Shown here: positions 39,725-49,263 of the stretch, one piece after another
How the letters are laid out: the number at the start of each line of letters is the position of its first letter
How positions within the stretch are numbered: position 1 is the first letter of the stretch
NCBI RefSeq assembly: GCF_003026285.1
Contig: NZ_PYOD01000019.1
Span: forward strand, 1-64,000
Length of the DNA: 64,000 bases
Origin: Photobacterium profundum
GTDB lineage: Bacteria > Pseudomonadota > Gammaproteobacteria > Enterobacterales > Vibrionaceae
Direction: 5' to 3'
Notes under the pieces: model-generated
The model's database searches: none
The model's input: the letters and a program-made list of their open reading frames with translations, nothing else
Told to the model about the DNA's origin: nothing
Program-made: the position numbers and the translations under genes

Positions 39725-41788
39725 TTATTTTCTTCTTCTGAAACCAAATAGACCTAGCAGTGTCAAAGCAAACATGCCAAAAGAAGCACCAGAACGTTCT
39801 ATCGTACCTGATTCTTCTGGACGTACATCAACAGTACCGTCTGGAATTGGCACAAGTTTAACCGCAACTAATCGTTCACCACCGCTACACTGTGATTCAC
39901 TCGTCAGGTTGTCATAACCAGCAGCACATCTTAGTGCCGTAGCAGAAATAACACCCGCATCATTAATCCCAGTTGCTTGTGCAATACGGAACTGATTTGC
40001 TACAGCGCTTGTATCACCATTATCGTTAGTTAGGTTATCTAACATCCACGCACCATTCGCACTCAATGGGGAGTTGGCAATCTTAGCGCCATCATTGAAC
40101 AAGAATGCACGTTGGCGACGTTGGCGACCATCAACTTGGTTGACTGTTTCAGAGTCAACCCAGCCAACAACGACATCACTATTGTTAATAGCAGCTGCGT
40201 AACCATTGCTACCATCGAAGAAAATTGTTGAATCGATACTTGTATCAAGGAACTTTGTCTTACCTGCTACATTATCAAACACGAACATTTTCTGCGCATA
40301 AGAACGATTTTCAGCGCGATAGTTTTTCGCAATACCAATAACTTTGTTGTTGTCATTGATACCTGTACCAGTCGAATAGCTGTACTGGCGATCACCATCG
40401 TTATTCTCAACTTCCGTACCCGGAATAAACTTCATTGACCAATTATTATCAGCAATGCTTCCATCTTTTGGCGTAAATACAGCAGCACGTACAGCATAAT
40501 AATCATCATCACGGTATTTTGTTGAAAAACCAGTAATAACAGGCTTAGCATCGACAACAGCAACTGCTTTTGCTGATGCTTGGAACGAACGGTCACGGTT
40601 ATCTGGATCAAGTACTTTTTCATCAGGCGTTGTTATAATACCTGGTGTAGCCTGACCAGCACTATCAACTGTCCAGAAAGCAGCTTGATTGGCAAAGGTA
40701 CTAAACTGACATTCAAAGTTCGAATACACATTACTTGGGGATGCATTCGTTACACAGCTTTTAAAACGATCATCATTAAAGCTGATATCTAAATTATCAT
40801 CACCTTTAATATCATCTAGATCAGGCAACTTATCATTATCATATTCCCAAGTAGGGTTAGAGGATGAACCTCTATTATAATAAAAGCTAGGTGCATAAGA
40901 GGCAGAGCCAACCACTAATAATTGGTCATTATAAATAACCGCATCATTAGCTAATGTCTGTCCCGTTTGTTCAGCTAACTTATCATCAGTACGGCTAACA
41001 GTTGGAGGAGCTAATTCAGTTTTATTTTCACCAGCGTTAACAAAACCACGCTTATCAAACGCTCGAGCATTTCGGCCATCCTTAGAAAAATACGCTGAAC
41101 TCGTGATTCCGTAGACATAATCAGCACCAGTACCTGCAACAATGCCATTTACAACAGTGTTTGGTGTTAGATGGCTACCATCATCAATAATCGTACCTAA
41201 TTCTGCGGCATCATCATAACTAGCTGCTGTATTTGCAAATGTTGTTATACGTTCGCCATTAACGATCGGGAGTGCATTCGAATAATACCCTAAAGACCAT
41301 GCAGCTTGCTCACGCTGAAGTCCGCCTAAACCTGTACGATCCTTTACATCATCTCGATTATAGGCAAGACCGTAATACTGCTCTTCAGACCACACATCGC
41401 ACGTATTGAACCCAAGGTTATCATTACAATAACGCTCAAATTCATAACGATCGTTAAGATGTTGATAATTATCGGTTAAAAATGCAATGGTATCACGATA
41501 ATTGATACCAGCAGTTCCCTTTCGACTTTCCCCTACAACCGTGTAATCATCAGGTGTACAGCTTGTTGAAGCAGTGTCAAAACAATTAGCGCCAGGTTCT
41601 GAAGCTTTAATACCCTGCCCATAAAACTCAACAGAATTATTGCTCGTATTAGCAGTCGGAAAATACTGCAGTGATTCAACGTCACTTGCGTCTGTAACCT
41701 CAACCACTTTATACACGGCAGCGTTGGCACCAGTAGCACCGGCGATAAGTATCGCCAGTGTAGAAAGCTTTAACATCTTATGTTGCAT
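39725..41788 (-). CDS. DUF3466 family secreted surface protein
   Basis: A 687-residue protein with a signal peptide (residues 1-24, cleavage after ANA) and a long Asp/Asn/Tyr-rich body with repeated beta-propeller-like units (such as TGINDNNKVIGIA and AINNSDVVVGWV). A C-terminal hydrophobic segment is followed by FRRRK, resembling a GlyGly-CTERM or similar sorting tail. It matches DUF3466 proteins that follow uup in Vibrio. It starts 11 bases after uup, so it is probably cotranscribed. Function unknown; the repeats ('INxxGxxxG') recall the HAF repeats of surface proteins. Confidence 0.75.
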   Translation of the reverse strand: MQHKMLKLSTLAILIAGATGANAAVYKVVEVTDASDVESLQYFPTANTSNNSVEFYGQGIKASEPGANCFDTASTSCTPDDYTVVGESRKGTAGINYRDTIAFLTDNYQHLNDRYEFERYCNDNLGFNTCDVWSEEQYYGLAYNRDDVKDRTGLGGLQREQAAWSLGYYSNALPIVNGERITTFANTAASYDDAAELGTIIDDGSHLTPNTVVNGIVAGTGADYVYGITSSAYFSKDGRNARAFDKRGFVNAGENKTELAPPTVSRTDDKLAEQTGQTLANDAVIYNDQLLVVGSASYAPSFYYNRGSSSNPTWEYDNDKLPDLDDIKGDDNLDISFNDDRFKSCVTNASPSNVYSNFECQFSTFANQAAFWTVDSAGQATPGIITTPDEKVLDPDNRDRSFQASAKAVAVVDAKPVITGFSTKYRDDDYYAVRAAVFTPKDGSIADNNWSMKFIPGTEVENNDGDRQYSYSTGTGINDNNKVIGIAKNYRAENRSYAQKMFVFDNVAGKTKFLDTSIDSTIFFDGSNGYAAAINNSDVVVGWVDSETVNQVDGRQRRQRAFLFNDGAKIANSPLSANGAWMLDNLTNDNGDTSAVANQFRIAQATGINDAGVISATALRCAAGYDNLTSESQCSGGERLVAVKLVPIPDGTVDVRPEESGTIERSGASFGMFALTLLGLFGFRRRK

Positions 41789-41799
41789 TAGGATTCCTT

Positions 41800-43716
41800 T
41801 TACATTGCCTCTAATTCTTCCCAGCGCTCAAATGCTACTTCAAACTCTTGCTCTGCTTCTGCAAGGCGAGCTAATGTTGCTTCGGTATCATTTTTTACGT
41901 CTTGGAAGAATGCAGGATCATTAACTTGTTCCTGCAGTTGTGCAATTTCATTTTCCAATTTTTCAATTATAAGCGGTAGACCTTCTAGCTCTTTTTGAAA
42001 CTTATAAGAAAGCTTCTTTTTTGGCGTAGAACGAGTAGCCTCTCGCGGCTTATTGTTTTCTTGCTTTTTCTTCGCCTGCTCATATTCAGCAGCCTGGTTT
42101 TTAGCAATATTTGTTAGAGAGTTAGCACGTTGCTCTTGAGCATCATGATAACCGCCTACGTATTCGTCGATAACCCCATTGCCTTCAAAAATCCAGCTTG
42201 TCATCACAGTATTATCAACAAACTGACGATCGTGGCTTACTAAAAGTAAAGTACCCTGATAGTTGGCAAGTATTTCTTCTAAAAGTTCCAATGTTTCGAT
42301 ATCTAGATCGTTTGTTGGTTCATCGAGAATTAATAAGTTATTTGGTTTTAGGAACAATTTAGCCAGTAATAGACGGTTTTTCTCACCACCAGAAAGTGCT
42401 TTCACGGGTGTACGAGCACGACGAGGATGGAATAAGAAATCTTGTAAATAGCCTAATGCGTGACGTGTTACACCATTAACGGTCACTTCTTGCTTACCAT
42501 CAGCAAGGTTATCCATTACGGTTTTTTCAGGGTCCAATATTTCACGGTATTGGTCGAAGTATGCTGCATCGATCTTAGTACCACAGTGGAACTTACCTGA
42601 TGTTGGGGTGAGTTGCTCTAGCATTACTTTTAGCAATGTACTCTTACCACAACCATTTGGTCCGATAAGTGCGATACGGTCACCGCGCATAACTGTAAAG
42701 CTGAAGTCTTTGATGATTTGTGCGTCACCATAACTATATGAGATATTCTCAGCTTCAAATACAATCTTACCAGAGCGCTTCGCTTCTTGAAGTTTCATGT
42801 CGGCTTTACCAACCACTTCACGGCGTTCACTTCGCTCATTACGTAATGCTTTTAGTGCACGCACACGCCCTTCGTTACGAGTACGTCGAGCCTTAACGCC
42901 TTGACGAATCCATACTTCTTCTTGTGCTAGCTTTTTATCAAACTCTGCGTTTTGTTCCGCTTCTACACGCAGCATCTCTTCTTTATTTTCAAGATACAGT
43001 TCATAGTCACCAGGAAAAGAAACAAGTTTACCGCGGTCTAAATCAAGAATACGTGTCGCCATCGAGCGAATGAAAGCGCGGTCGTGAGAGATAAAGATGA
43101 TTGAACCACGGAAGTTCTTAAGGAAACCTTCAAGCCACTCGATAGTTGCAACATCTAAGTGGTTGGTTGGCTCATCAAGAAGTAAGATATCAGGGTTACA
43201 TACCAATGCACGTGCCAGCGCAGCTTTACGCTGCCAACCACCCGATAGATCGCTAAGCATTGTGTGCGGATCAAGATGTAGGCTTTCCAACACAGCAGCA
43301 ATTTGACTATCAAACTGCCACGCATTCGCATGGTCAATTTTTTCTTGCGCTTTCATTAACTTATTAAGGTTTGATTCACTTGGATCAACAGCGATTAAAT
43401 CCAATAAGTGGTGATATTCTTTAAGTACCTTACCCACTTCAGCCAAACCTTCAGCAACGTAATCAAACACATTACCTTCAGCATTACGCGGTGGATCTTG
43501 TTCTAGACGAGAGATTGTAAGCTCTGTCTGACGCTGAATACTGCCATCATCAAGCAATACATCGCCTGTAACCACTTTCATGAACGTTGATTTACCTGCG
43601 CCATTACGGCCCACTAAACAAACACGTTCATTTGGTTGAAGAACGAACTCCGCCTTATCAAGTAAAGCGTGATCACCATACGCAAGTTGCGCGTTACTAA
43701 TATTAATTAAAGCCAT
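41800..43716 (-). CDS. uup: ABC-F ATPase Uup
   Basis: A 638-residue ABC-F protein with two ATPase domains: Walker A GRNGAGKS (N-terminal) and GPNGCGKS (second), signatures LSGGWQRKAAL and LSGGEKNRLLL, Walker B LLLDEPTNHLD and LILDEPTNDLD. A basic linker lies between them and a C-terminal coiled coil from about 560. Uup acts on ribosomes and limits tandem-repeat and transposon excision. It overlaps the upstream glutaredoxin-like gene by 14 bases. Confidence 0.97.
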   Translation of the reverse strand: MALINISNAQLAYGDHALLDKAEFVLQPNERVCLVGRNGAGKSTFMKVVTGDVLLDDGSIQRQTELTISRLEQDPPRNAEGNVFDYVAEGLAEVGKVLKEYHHLLDLIAVDPSESNLNKLMKAQEKIDHANAWQFDSQIAAVLESLHLDPHTMLSDLSGGWQRKAALARALVCNPDILLLDEPTNHLDVATIEWLEGFLKNFRGSIIFISHDRAFIRSMATRILDLDRGKLVSFPGDYELYLENKEEMLRVEAEQNAEFDKKLAQEEVWIRQGVKARRTRNEGRVRALKALRNERSERREVVGKADMKLQEAKRSGKIVFEAENISYSYGDAQIIKDFSFTVMRGDRIALIGPNGCGKSTLLKVMLEQLTPTSGKFHCGTKIDAAYFDQYREILDPEKTVMDNLADGKQEVTVNGVTRHALGYLQDFLFHPRRARTPVKALSGGEKNRLLLAKLFLKPNNLLILDEPTNDLDIETLELLEEILANYQGTLLLVSHDRQFVDNTVMTSWIFEGNGVIDEYVGGYHDAQEQRANSLTNIAKNQAAEYEQAKKKQENNKPREATRSTPKKKLSYKFQKELEGLPLIIEKLENEIAQLQEQVNDPAFFQDVKNDTEATLARLAEAEQEFEVAFERWEELEAM

Positions 43717-44011
43717 TGTTTTTTAACCATGCTGCAAGGTCGGCACTATCAAACGGCCAACCAAGTTCAGAAATTGAGTGTGTAGATTCATCAGAAACAA
43801 TGTCTGCGGTTACAGAACAAGCATCTGAAGACGTTGATATTACGGGTTTTATGGACACAACCGGTATTGTTACGCCGTAACGTGAAAAGAGCACGTCATC
43901 AAAGGCAATATCTATTACCTGAACGTGCTCTTGTACCCCTGCCTCTACAAGCAAGCTATAAGCTTGCTCGCAAAGGTGGCATCCTTCCGTGCTATAAAGG
44001 GTTATCAGCAC
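43703..44011 (-). CDS. Glutaredoxin-like protein (DUF836)
   Basis: A 102-residue thioredoxin-fold protein with CHLC near residues 11-14 (LYSTEGCHLCEQAYSLL), then a VIDIAFDD strand and a cis-Pro-like TIPVV. The redox site is CxxC. It starts one base after the rlmKL stop and overlaps uup. Small DUF836/glutaredoxin-like proteins sit between rlmKL and uup in Vibrio. Partner unknown. Confidence 0.85.
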   Translation of the reverse strand: MLITLYSTEGCHLCEQAYSLLVEAGVQEHVQVIDIAFDDVLFSRYGVTIPVVSIKPVISTSSDACSVTADIVSDESTHSISELGWPFDSADLAAWLKNNGFN

Positions 44012-46150
44012 TTAACCTTCCTTGTGAGTGATAATCCAGCAGTTATGAATGTGCTTGTTCTTCGCAAAATCCATTGGCAGTGTTTTATCAGAAATATTCT
44101 TAGCATCCAAACCAAGTTCATTCAATTTTTCTAAATCCATTTTGAACTGACGTTTATTGTTAGAGAAAACAATTTTGCCATCAGTACGTAGCATGCGCTT
44201 CAAGTTTTCCATTAGCATGATGTGATCACGCTGAATATCAAACGTCTGCTTCATACGCTTAGAGTTAGAGAATGTTGGTGGATCGATAAAAATAAGGTCA
44301 AATGTGTCATCAACTTCTTGAAGCCATTGCAAGCAATCCGCTTGAATAAACTCATGTTGATCACCGACTTGGTTGTTAAGCTCCATGTTTTCTTGAGCCC
44401 AACCAAGGTATGTGTTCGACATATCAATCGTTGTAGTCGATTTAGCACCACCGCAAGCAGCATGTACAGAAGCTGAACCGGTGTAAGCAAATAGGTTAAG
44501 GAAATCTTTCCCTTTCGCCATGTCACCTAACATTTTACGCGTTATACGATGATCTAAGAACAAACCTGTATCCAGGTAATCATAAAGATTAACCTTAAGG
44601 TCTACGCCATATTCGTTCACGATAATGTGACGCTCTGCATTTGATAGCTTCTGGTACTGATTTTTACCCTTCTGGCGCTCACGCACTTTTAGAATAACTT
44701 TATCAGTTTGAACACCAGTAACTTCAATCGTTGCACGTAACACGTCCATAATACGACGACGAGCAATCTCTTCAGGTACAGTTTTAGGTGCTGCGTACTC
44801 TTGAATGATCAGGTAGTCATTGTATTTATCGATAGCTGCATTGTAATTTGGCAAATCAGCGTCATAAATGCGGTAGCAGTCTATGCCTTCTTTCTTTGCC
44901 CATTTATTCAACTTAGTAATGTTCTTTTTAAGACGGTTAGCAAAATCAGGGGCTACGTTTTCTTGTTCAACATGACCTTCAACCTCACCTTCTTCTTTCT
45001 TAACGCTACCAGCCGTAATCAAATACGTTTTAAGTACACAATCTAGTGCACCGTTTGGTAGTTTGAATTGCTTGTCTGCACGCATACGTAAACAGCTAAG
45101 TAATTCATTAGAACCAGAATAGATAGACGCCGATGAACCTGCAAATGCCAACTTAAGACGATTACCAAGCTCTGTGTATAAGCTAATTAATTCGGGTGTT
45201 GTACCTAAACGCTCACCGTATGGTGGGTTACAAATAACAATACCAGCATCATAACCTTCAGGGGCTTTCAGCTCTGTCGCATCGCCCTGTTGGAAATTAA
45301 TCAGTTCTTTAACACCCGCACGGCCAGCGTTATCACGCGCAATGGCTAATACACGGTGTTCCAACTCAAAACCAAAGAACTTAGTCTGAACTTTAGCAGG
45401 ACCACGACGCGCTTTAACAGACGCTTCAGCATGAATTTCAAGCCATGCTTCTTTATCGAAATCTTTAATTGACTCAAAGCCCCAGCGCTTGCGCTTCAGA
45501 CCCGGTGCAATATCAGCCGCCATCATTGCAGCTTCAATCAACAATGTACCTGAACCACACATTGGGTCTAGTAACGGTTGACCTGGCGTCCAGCCACTTT
45601 TCAGTACCAGTGCAGCAGCGTGCGTTTCACGTAATGGCGCACGACCAGCTTCAGTACGGTAACCACGTTGATGAAGACCACTACCTGCCATATCAAGGCC
45701 TAACACACCTTTCTCACCAGACAGGCGCATATGAATACGTAGATCTGGCTGGTCACGGTCGATATTAGGACGACGAAGATCTGCTTTCGTGAAACGGTCG
45801 ACGATAGCATCTTTAACTTTCATTGCACCGTATTGGCTATTACGGATTTCACGGTTTGTACCGTTAAAATCTACGACAATACGTGTAGCGTTGCTGAAAT
45901 ACTCAGTCCAATTGATTGCCGCAGCGCCAAGGTACAAGTCCATGTCGTCACGAACGGTAAATTCGCTAAGAACTTGAATGATACGAGACGATATACGTGT
46001 CCATAGGCAACAACGGTAAGCGGTTGACTGATCGGCTTTAAAACGTACACCGGCATGAACAACTTGAATGCTCTGAGCGCCAAATTGTTCTAATTCTTCT
46101 GCAAGGAGGTTTTCAAGACCTCGAGATGTGATAGCTAGATATTGATTCAT
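44012..46150 (-). CDS. rlmL: 23S rRNA methyltransferase RlmKL
   Basis: A 712-residue fusion enzyme. A THUMP domain (about residues 45-155) and the RlmL methyltransferase domain (LDPMCGSGT, then NPPYGERLG) methylate G2445 N2. The C-terminal RlmK domain (NLFAYTGSASVHAA, then FIDPPTFSNSKRM) methylates G2069 N7. Full length for the E. coli type (about 702). First gene of the rlmKL-glutaredoxin-uup-DUF3466 operon. Confidence 0.97.
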   Translation of the reverse strand: MNQYLAITSRGLENLLAEELEQFGAQSIQVVHAGVRFKADQSTAYRCCLWTRISSRIIQVLSEFTVRDDMDLYLGAAAINWTEYFSNATRIVVDFNGTNREIRNSQYGAMKVKDAIVDRFTKADLRRPNIDRDQPDLRIHMRLSGEKGVLGLDMAGSGLHQRGYRTEAGRAPLRETHAAALVLKSGWTPGQPLLDPMCGSGTLLIEAAMMAADIAPGLKRKRWGFESIKDFDKEAWLEIHAEASVKARRGPAKVQTKFFGFELEHRVLAIARDNAGRAGVKELINFQQGDATELKAPEGYDAGIVICNPPYGERLGTTPELISLYTELGNRLKLAFAGSSASIYSGSNELLSCLRMRADKQFKLPNGALDCVLKTYLITAGSVKKEEGEVEGHVEQENVAPDFANRLKKNITKLNKWAKKEGIDCYRIYDADLPNYNAAIDKYNDYLIIQEYAAPKTVPEEIARRRIMDVLRATIEVTGVQTDKVILKVRERQKGKNQYQKLSNAERHIIVNEYGVDLKVNLYDYLDTGLFLDHRITRKMLGDMAKGKDFLNLFAYTGSASVHAACGGAKSTTTIDMSNTYLGWAQENMELNNQVGDQHEFIQADCLQWLQEVDDTFDLIFIDPPTFSNSKRMKQTFDIQRDHIMLMENLKRMLRTDGKIVFSNNKRQFKMDLEKLNELGLDAKNISDKTLPMDFAKNKHIHNCWIITHKEG

Positions 46151-47178
46151 GGAATTCTTTTCACACTTATGTTGCCGGGAATTATAACGTAAAACAGACT
46201 AAATGCCTCTCTATTCCCCATTGCATACGCATTATTTAGTTAAATAATAATGAAATAACGATAACTCAAGGCTGATATTGATCATTCTGAACCGTAGCCT
46301 GACAAAAAACAGCGTTATTCATTAATGACAGCTATTTTTAAACCTCCAAATTTCCGCCCTCACAAGTCAAAACACCGCAGCAATAGCTCGCTTAACACTG
46401 TCCACCACTGTGGACAATTCTGTTTGTATCTATAGATTCAAATTCAACCCAAGCCTTGATCATCATTGTTCACCACGAGAAACATAAACTGTAAACAATT
46501 GATTTTTAACTTAAAAGAACCGCAACGAAACAGATTAAATCAATGTATATCCGCATATGTAAGTAATGTATTACACCACATTTTATTTCACACAAAGGCG
46601 CATACACTTATGGTTTCCACTTGGGAAAGTATTAACCGTCAGCTTGCCACCAGCCTGTAACTAAATTACGTTAAAGAGGAAATACAGGAAATACATTCAA
46701 TTAATCACACTAAATTCGCTGTTAAATATCAGTTATTTGCTGTAATTTTCGCCTAAAAGAGGCAATAAAAAATATCCTTTATTAGCCAATAATTCGATTA
46801 ACCTCACCAAATATGCTCGATTTTCATACAGGCTCAATGTATCCATCATTAACCATTTGCTGATTGTATTTATATAATGCTGTTCTTTGTGCACTAAATG
46901 CTTTTAGATTTTAATAACAAGAATGAAGATTTCGATTAAATTGAAGGCATTAAATGAAAGTGGGATGAGAGAAAAGCATGACTATTCCCTATCCTGTAAT
47001 GAAGATAAAGCAATGAAGGGGATCGATTGGACTTACTGATTTTGAAATCGATAAAAGAGACGTCAGCGGTACAGAAGGCTTATTGGCAGGAGTAACTAGG
47101 CTCTAAATGAGGTGTTTTATATGGGGCTTTCTGAGTCTTGATAAGAAATAAAGCAGCTCGTATGTACCTATACCTATA
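46151..47178. other. 1 kb region without a supported gene
   Basis: In E. coli the ycbX gene lies between zapC and rlmKL; here no trace is evident. The only open frames are short (46466-46660 on +, and a 38-codon frame at 46923-47039) and lack RBS or recognisable sequence. AT-rich throughout. It should hold the rlmKL promoter. Confidence 0.5.
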
Positions 47179-47718
47179 TTAACCTACGAGTGCTAGGTTC
47201 AGCATTACGTCTTCTTCGTACGCTGTTATACGATCATTCATAACCTTTATTGTGTCGCAGAAACGCATTTCCTTCGTACTAGACAGCGCTAAAGGCTCTA
47301 TATCAACCATCATACATAGGCTTGCACAGCCGCTATTCTCAATAACAATGAACTTTGCCGTACCTAGAGGTGTTTGAAGGGTTACCACTTCACCACTTTC
47401 AGGCTCACAGCTTATTGATTGAGTATCAAAAAACCAACTTTTGGGCATCATCGGTTTGTGAAAACGACTTGCAGCAACAGCATTTAATGCCAGTTCTGCT
47501 TTTCGCGGTTCAGAAATATCTAAATGTGAAATGTTTTCTTTGTAGCTTTGGAAAATAGAAGCGTCATCAACAGTAAATTCACACTGTTCACTTGCCGAAG
47601 GGATAAGATGCTTAGCTGGAATACCTACGCGAAAAACCATATCACTTCCCAAATCTAACATTAGGGAATTATCCTTGAGGTCGAAATACCACATCCATGA
47701 ATTATTTGGTTTTAACAC
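47179..47718 (-). CDS. zapC: Cell division protein ZapC
   Basis: A 179-residue protein like E. coli ZapC (180): WMWYFDLKDNSLMLDLG near the start, FTVDDASIFQSY, AELALNAVAA and MPKSWFF. ZapC bundles FtsZ protofilaments at the Z-ring. GTG 47718 is preferred because GGAG lies eight bases before it and it gives the family length; a 13-residue longer ATG frame lacks a good site. Next to pyrD, as in E. coli. Confidence 0.9.
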   Translation of the reverse strand: MLKPNNSWMWYFDLKDNSLMLDLGSDMVFRVGIPAKHLIPSASEQCEFTVDDASIFQSYKENISHLDISEPRKAELALNAVAASRFHKPMMPKSWFFDTQSISCEPESGEVVTLQTPLGTAKFIVIENSGCASLCMMVDIEPLALSSTKEMRFCDTIKVMNDRITAYEEDVMLNLALVG

Positions 47719-47806
47719 GTAAACGCTCCAGAAACAGTTCTTTGTACTATGTATCAAACAATATAGAAAAAACTTTAGAAGAATTTTACGGAGGTTGAGA
47801 TAAAAA

Positions 47807-47832
47807 AAAAGGGGAAAATATATCCCCTTTTT
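47807..47832. terminator. Bidirectional terminator between pyrD and zapC
   Basis: AAAAGGGGA pairs with TCCCCTTTT around AAATATA. It lies downstream of pyrD and upstream of zapC, so it would end pyrD transcription. Confidence 0.85.
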
Positions 47833-47931
47833 GTTACAAAAAAATGTAACTTTGACAATTTCTGGCGATATTTTAGCTACAGAGAACTAAAAAGGGAGCA
47901 CTATTTTAAATAGTCGTTCGCCAATACTCAC

Positions 47932-48942
47932 TTACGAGTTTGTAACAATGTCTTTTACCAATTTTGGTCCGTGATAAATGAAACCAGAATAAATCTGTAC
48001 AAGCTGAGCACCCGCATTCATTTTTTCACGTGCTGAAATAGCTGAATCAATACCACCGACCCCAATGATTGGCAAAGCGCCATTTAATTCTTCAGCTAAA
48101 CGACGAATAACCTCAGTACTGCGATTTTGTAGCGGACGACCACTTAGCCCCCCCATCTCATCACAATGTGGCATGCCTTTAACCAAAGTGCGATCCAATG
48201 TCGTGTTTGTACCAATAACACCATCAATTTTATTTTTGATTAGTGATTCTGCAATTTGCACAATTTCATGATCTTCTAGATCGGGCGCGATCTTCAATGC
48301 TAATGGAACATACTTACCGTGTTTATCTGCCAGCTCTTTTTGTTTATCTTTTAACTGAGACAAAAGATCATCAAGCGCTTCTCCATATTGAAGAGAGCGA
48401 AGCCCTGGAGTATTAGGTGAAGAGATATTTACAGCAATATAACCTGCATGTTCATAAACCTTTTCCATGCAGATTAAATAATCTTCTGCGCCCTTCTCGA
48501 TTGGCGTATCTTTATTCTTACCAATATTAATACCAATAACACCGTCATATTTGGCTTTTTTGACATTCTCAACCAGGTTATCAACGCCAAGATTATTAAA
48601 GCCAAAGCGATTAATAAGACCTTCAGCAGGCAATACACGGAAAAGACGTGGCTTTTCATTTCCTGATTGTGGGCGTGGCGTTACTGTCCCCACTTCTACA
48701 AAACCAAAACCCATTGCGCCAAATGCATCAATACATTCGCCATTTTTGTCTAAGCCAGCAGCCAATCCAACAGGGTTTTTAAATTTGATACCCATTACTT
48801 CAACGGGACGATCAGGTACATGTTGACGATAGAAGAGATCAAGCGGAGTGCCGGTAAAACGAGAAAAGTTCTGAATAGCAAGATCATGCGCCTTTTCAGC
48901 ATCTAGTTGGAAAAAAACGGATCGTGCGAGGCGATAAATCAT
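47932..48942 (-). CDS. pyrD: Dihydroorotate dehydrogenase (quinone)
   Basis: A 336-residue class 2 enzyme (E. coli 336). An N-terminal membrane-association helix (RLARSVFFQLDAEKAHDLAIQ), GLAAGLDKNG, VNISSPNTPGLRSLQ with the catalytic Ser, VIGTNTT and GVGGIDS are all present. It oxidises dihydroorotate to orotate with FMN and passes electrons to ubiquinone at the inner membrane in pyrimidine synthesis. Confidence 0.98.
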   Translation of the reverse strand: MIYRLARSVFFQLDAEKAHDLAIQNFSRFTGTPLDLFYRQHVPDRPVEVMGIKFKNPVGLAAGLDKNGECIDAFGAMGFGFVEVGTVTPRPQSGNEKPRLFRVLPAEGLINRFGFNNLGVDNLVENVKKAKYDGVIGINIGKNKDTPIEKGAEDYLICMEKVYEHAGYIAVNISSPNTPGLRSLQYGEALDDLLSQLKDKQKELADKHGKYVPLALKIAPDLEDHEIVQIAESLIKNKIDGVIGTNTTLDRTLVKGMPHCDEMGGLSGRPLQNRSTEVIRRLAEELNGALPIIGVGGIDSAISAREKMNAGAQLVQIYSGFIYHGPKLVKDIVTNS

Positions 48943-49263
48943 TGTCTCTCCTTATAAAAAGCTCCAAATAAACGGGCTTATTATTCACAGTTATCCCTTC
49001 TACTTCAATGACTTTTTACGCAATTTGTATCAATAAAACAATTACTTACATTTAGATGTTTATTTACAATGAGTTACAGATTAAAATTTGTTATTAATTT
49101 ATCAAAAACGACGCAAACGATTACGCTTTACATATGAAATGTGGCTTTTATGTTTACTTGCTGTTGATTTAACGATAAAAAAAGCCATTACATCAGTTAT
49201 GTAATGGCTTTTTAATAAGAACCAAATTTATATCATAGACTTATGATAGTTATCTCTGGCTCC
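48943..49263. other. Intergenic region between pyrD and NAD-GDH gene
   Basis: AT-rich region with the pyrD promoter presumably near 48960-49080 and the NAD-GDH terminator at 49177-49213. No gene seen. Confidence 0.5.
49177..49213 (-). terminator. Terminator after NAD-GDH gene
   Basis: AAAAAGCCATTACAT and ATGTAATGGCTTTTT form a perfect 15-bp stem around CAGTT. Confidence 0.9.

Noticed and set aside
45469..45768. 99-aa frame antisense to rlmKL
   Set aside because: Shadow of a highly conserved gene.
46466..46660. 64-aa frame in the rlmKL-zapC gap
   Set aside because: No RBS, no recognisable sequence, AT-rich context; kept only as part of the gap description.
46923..47039. 38-codon frame with ATG in the same gap
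   Set aside because: Too short, weak RBS and no similarity recognised.
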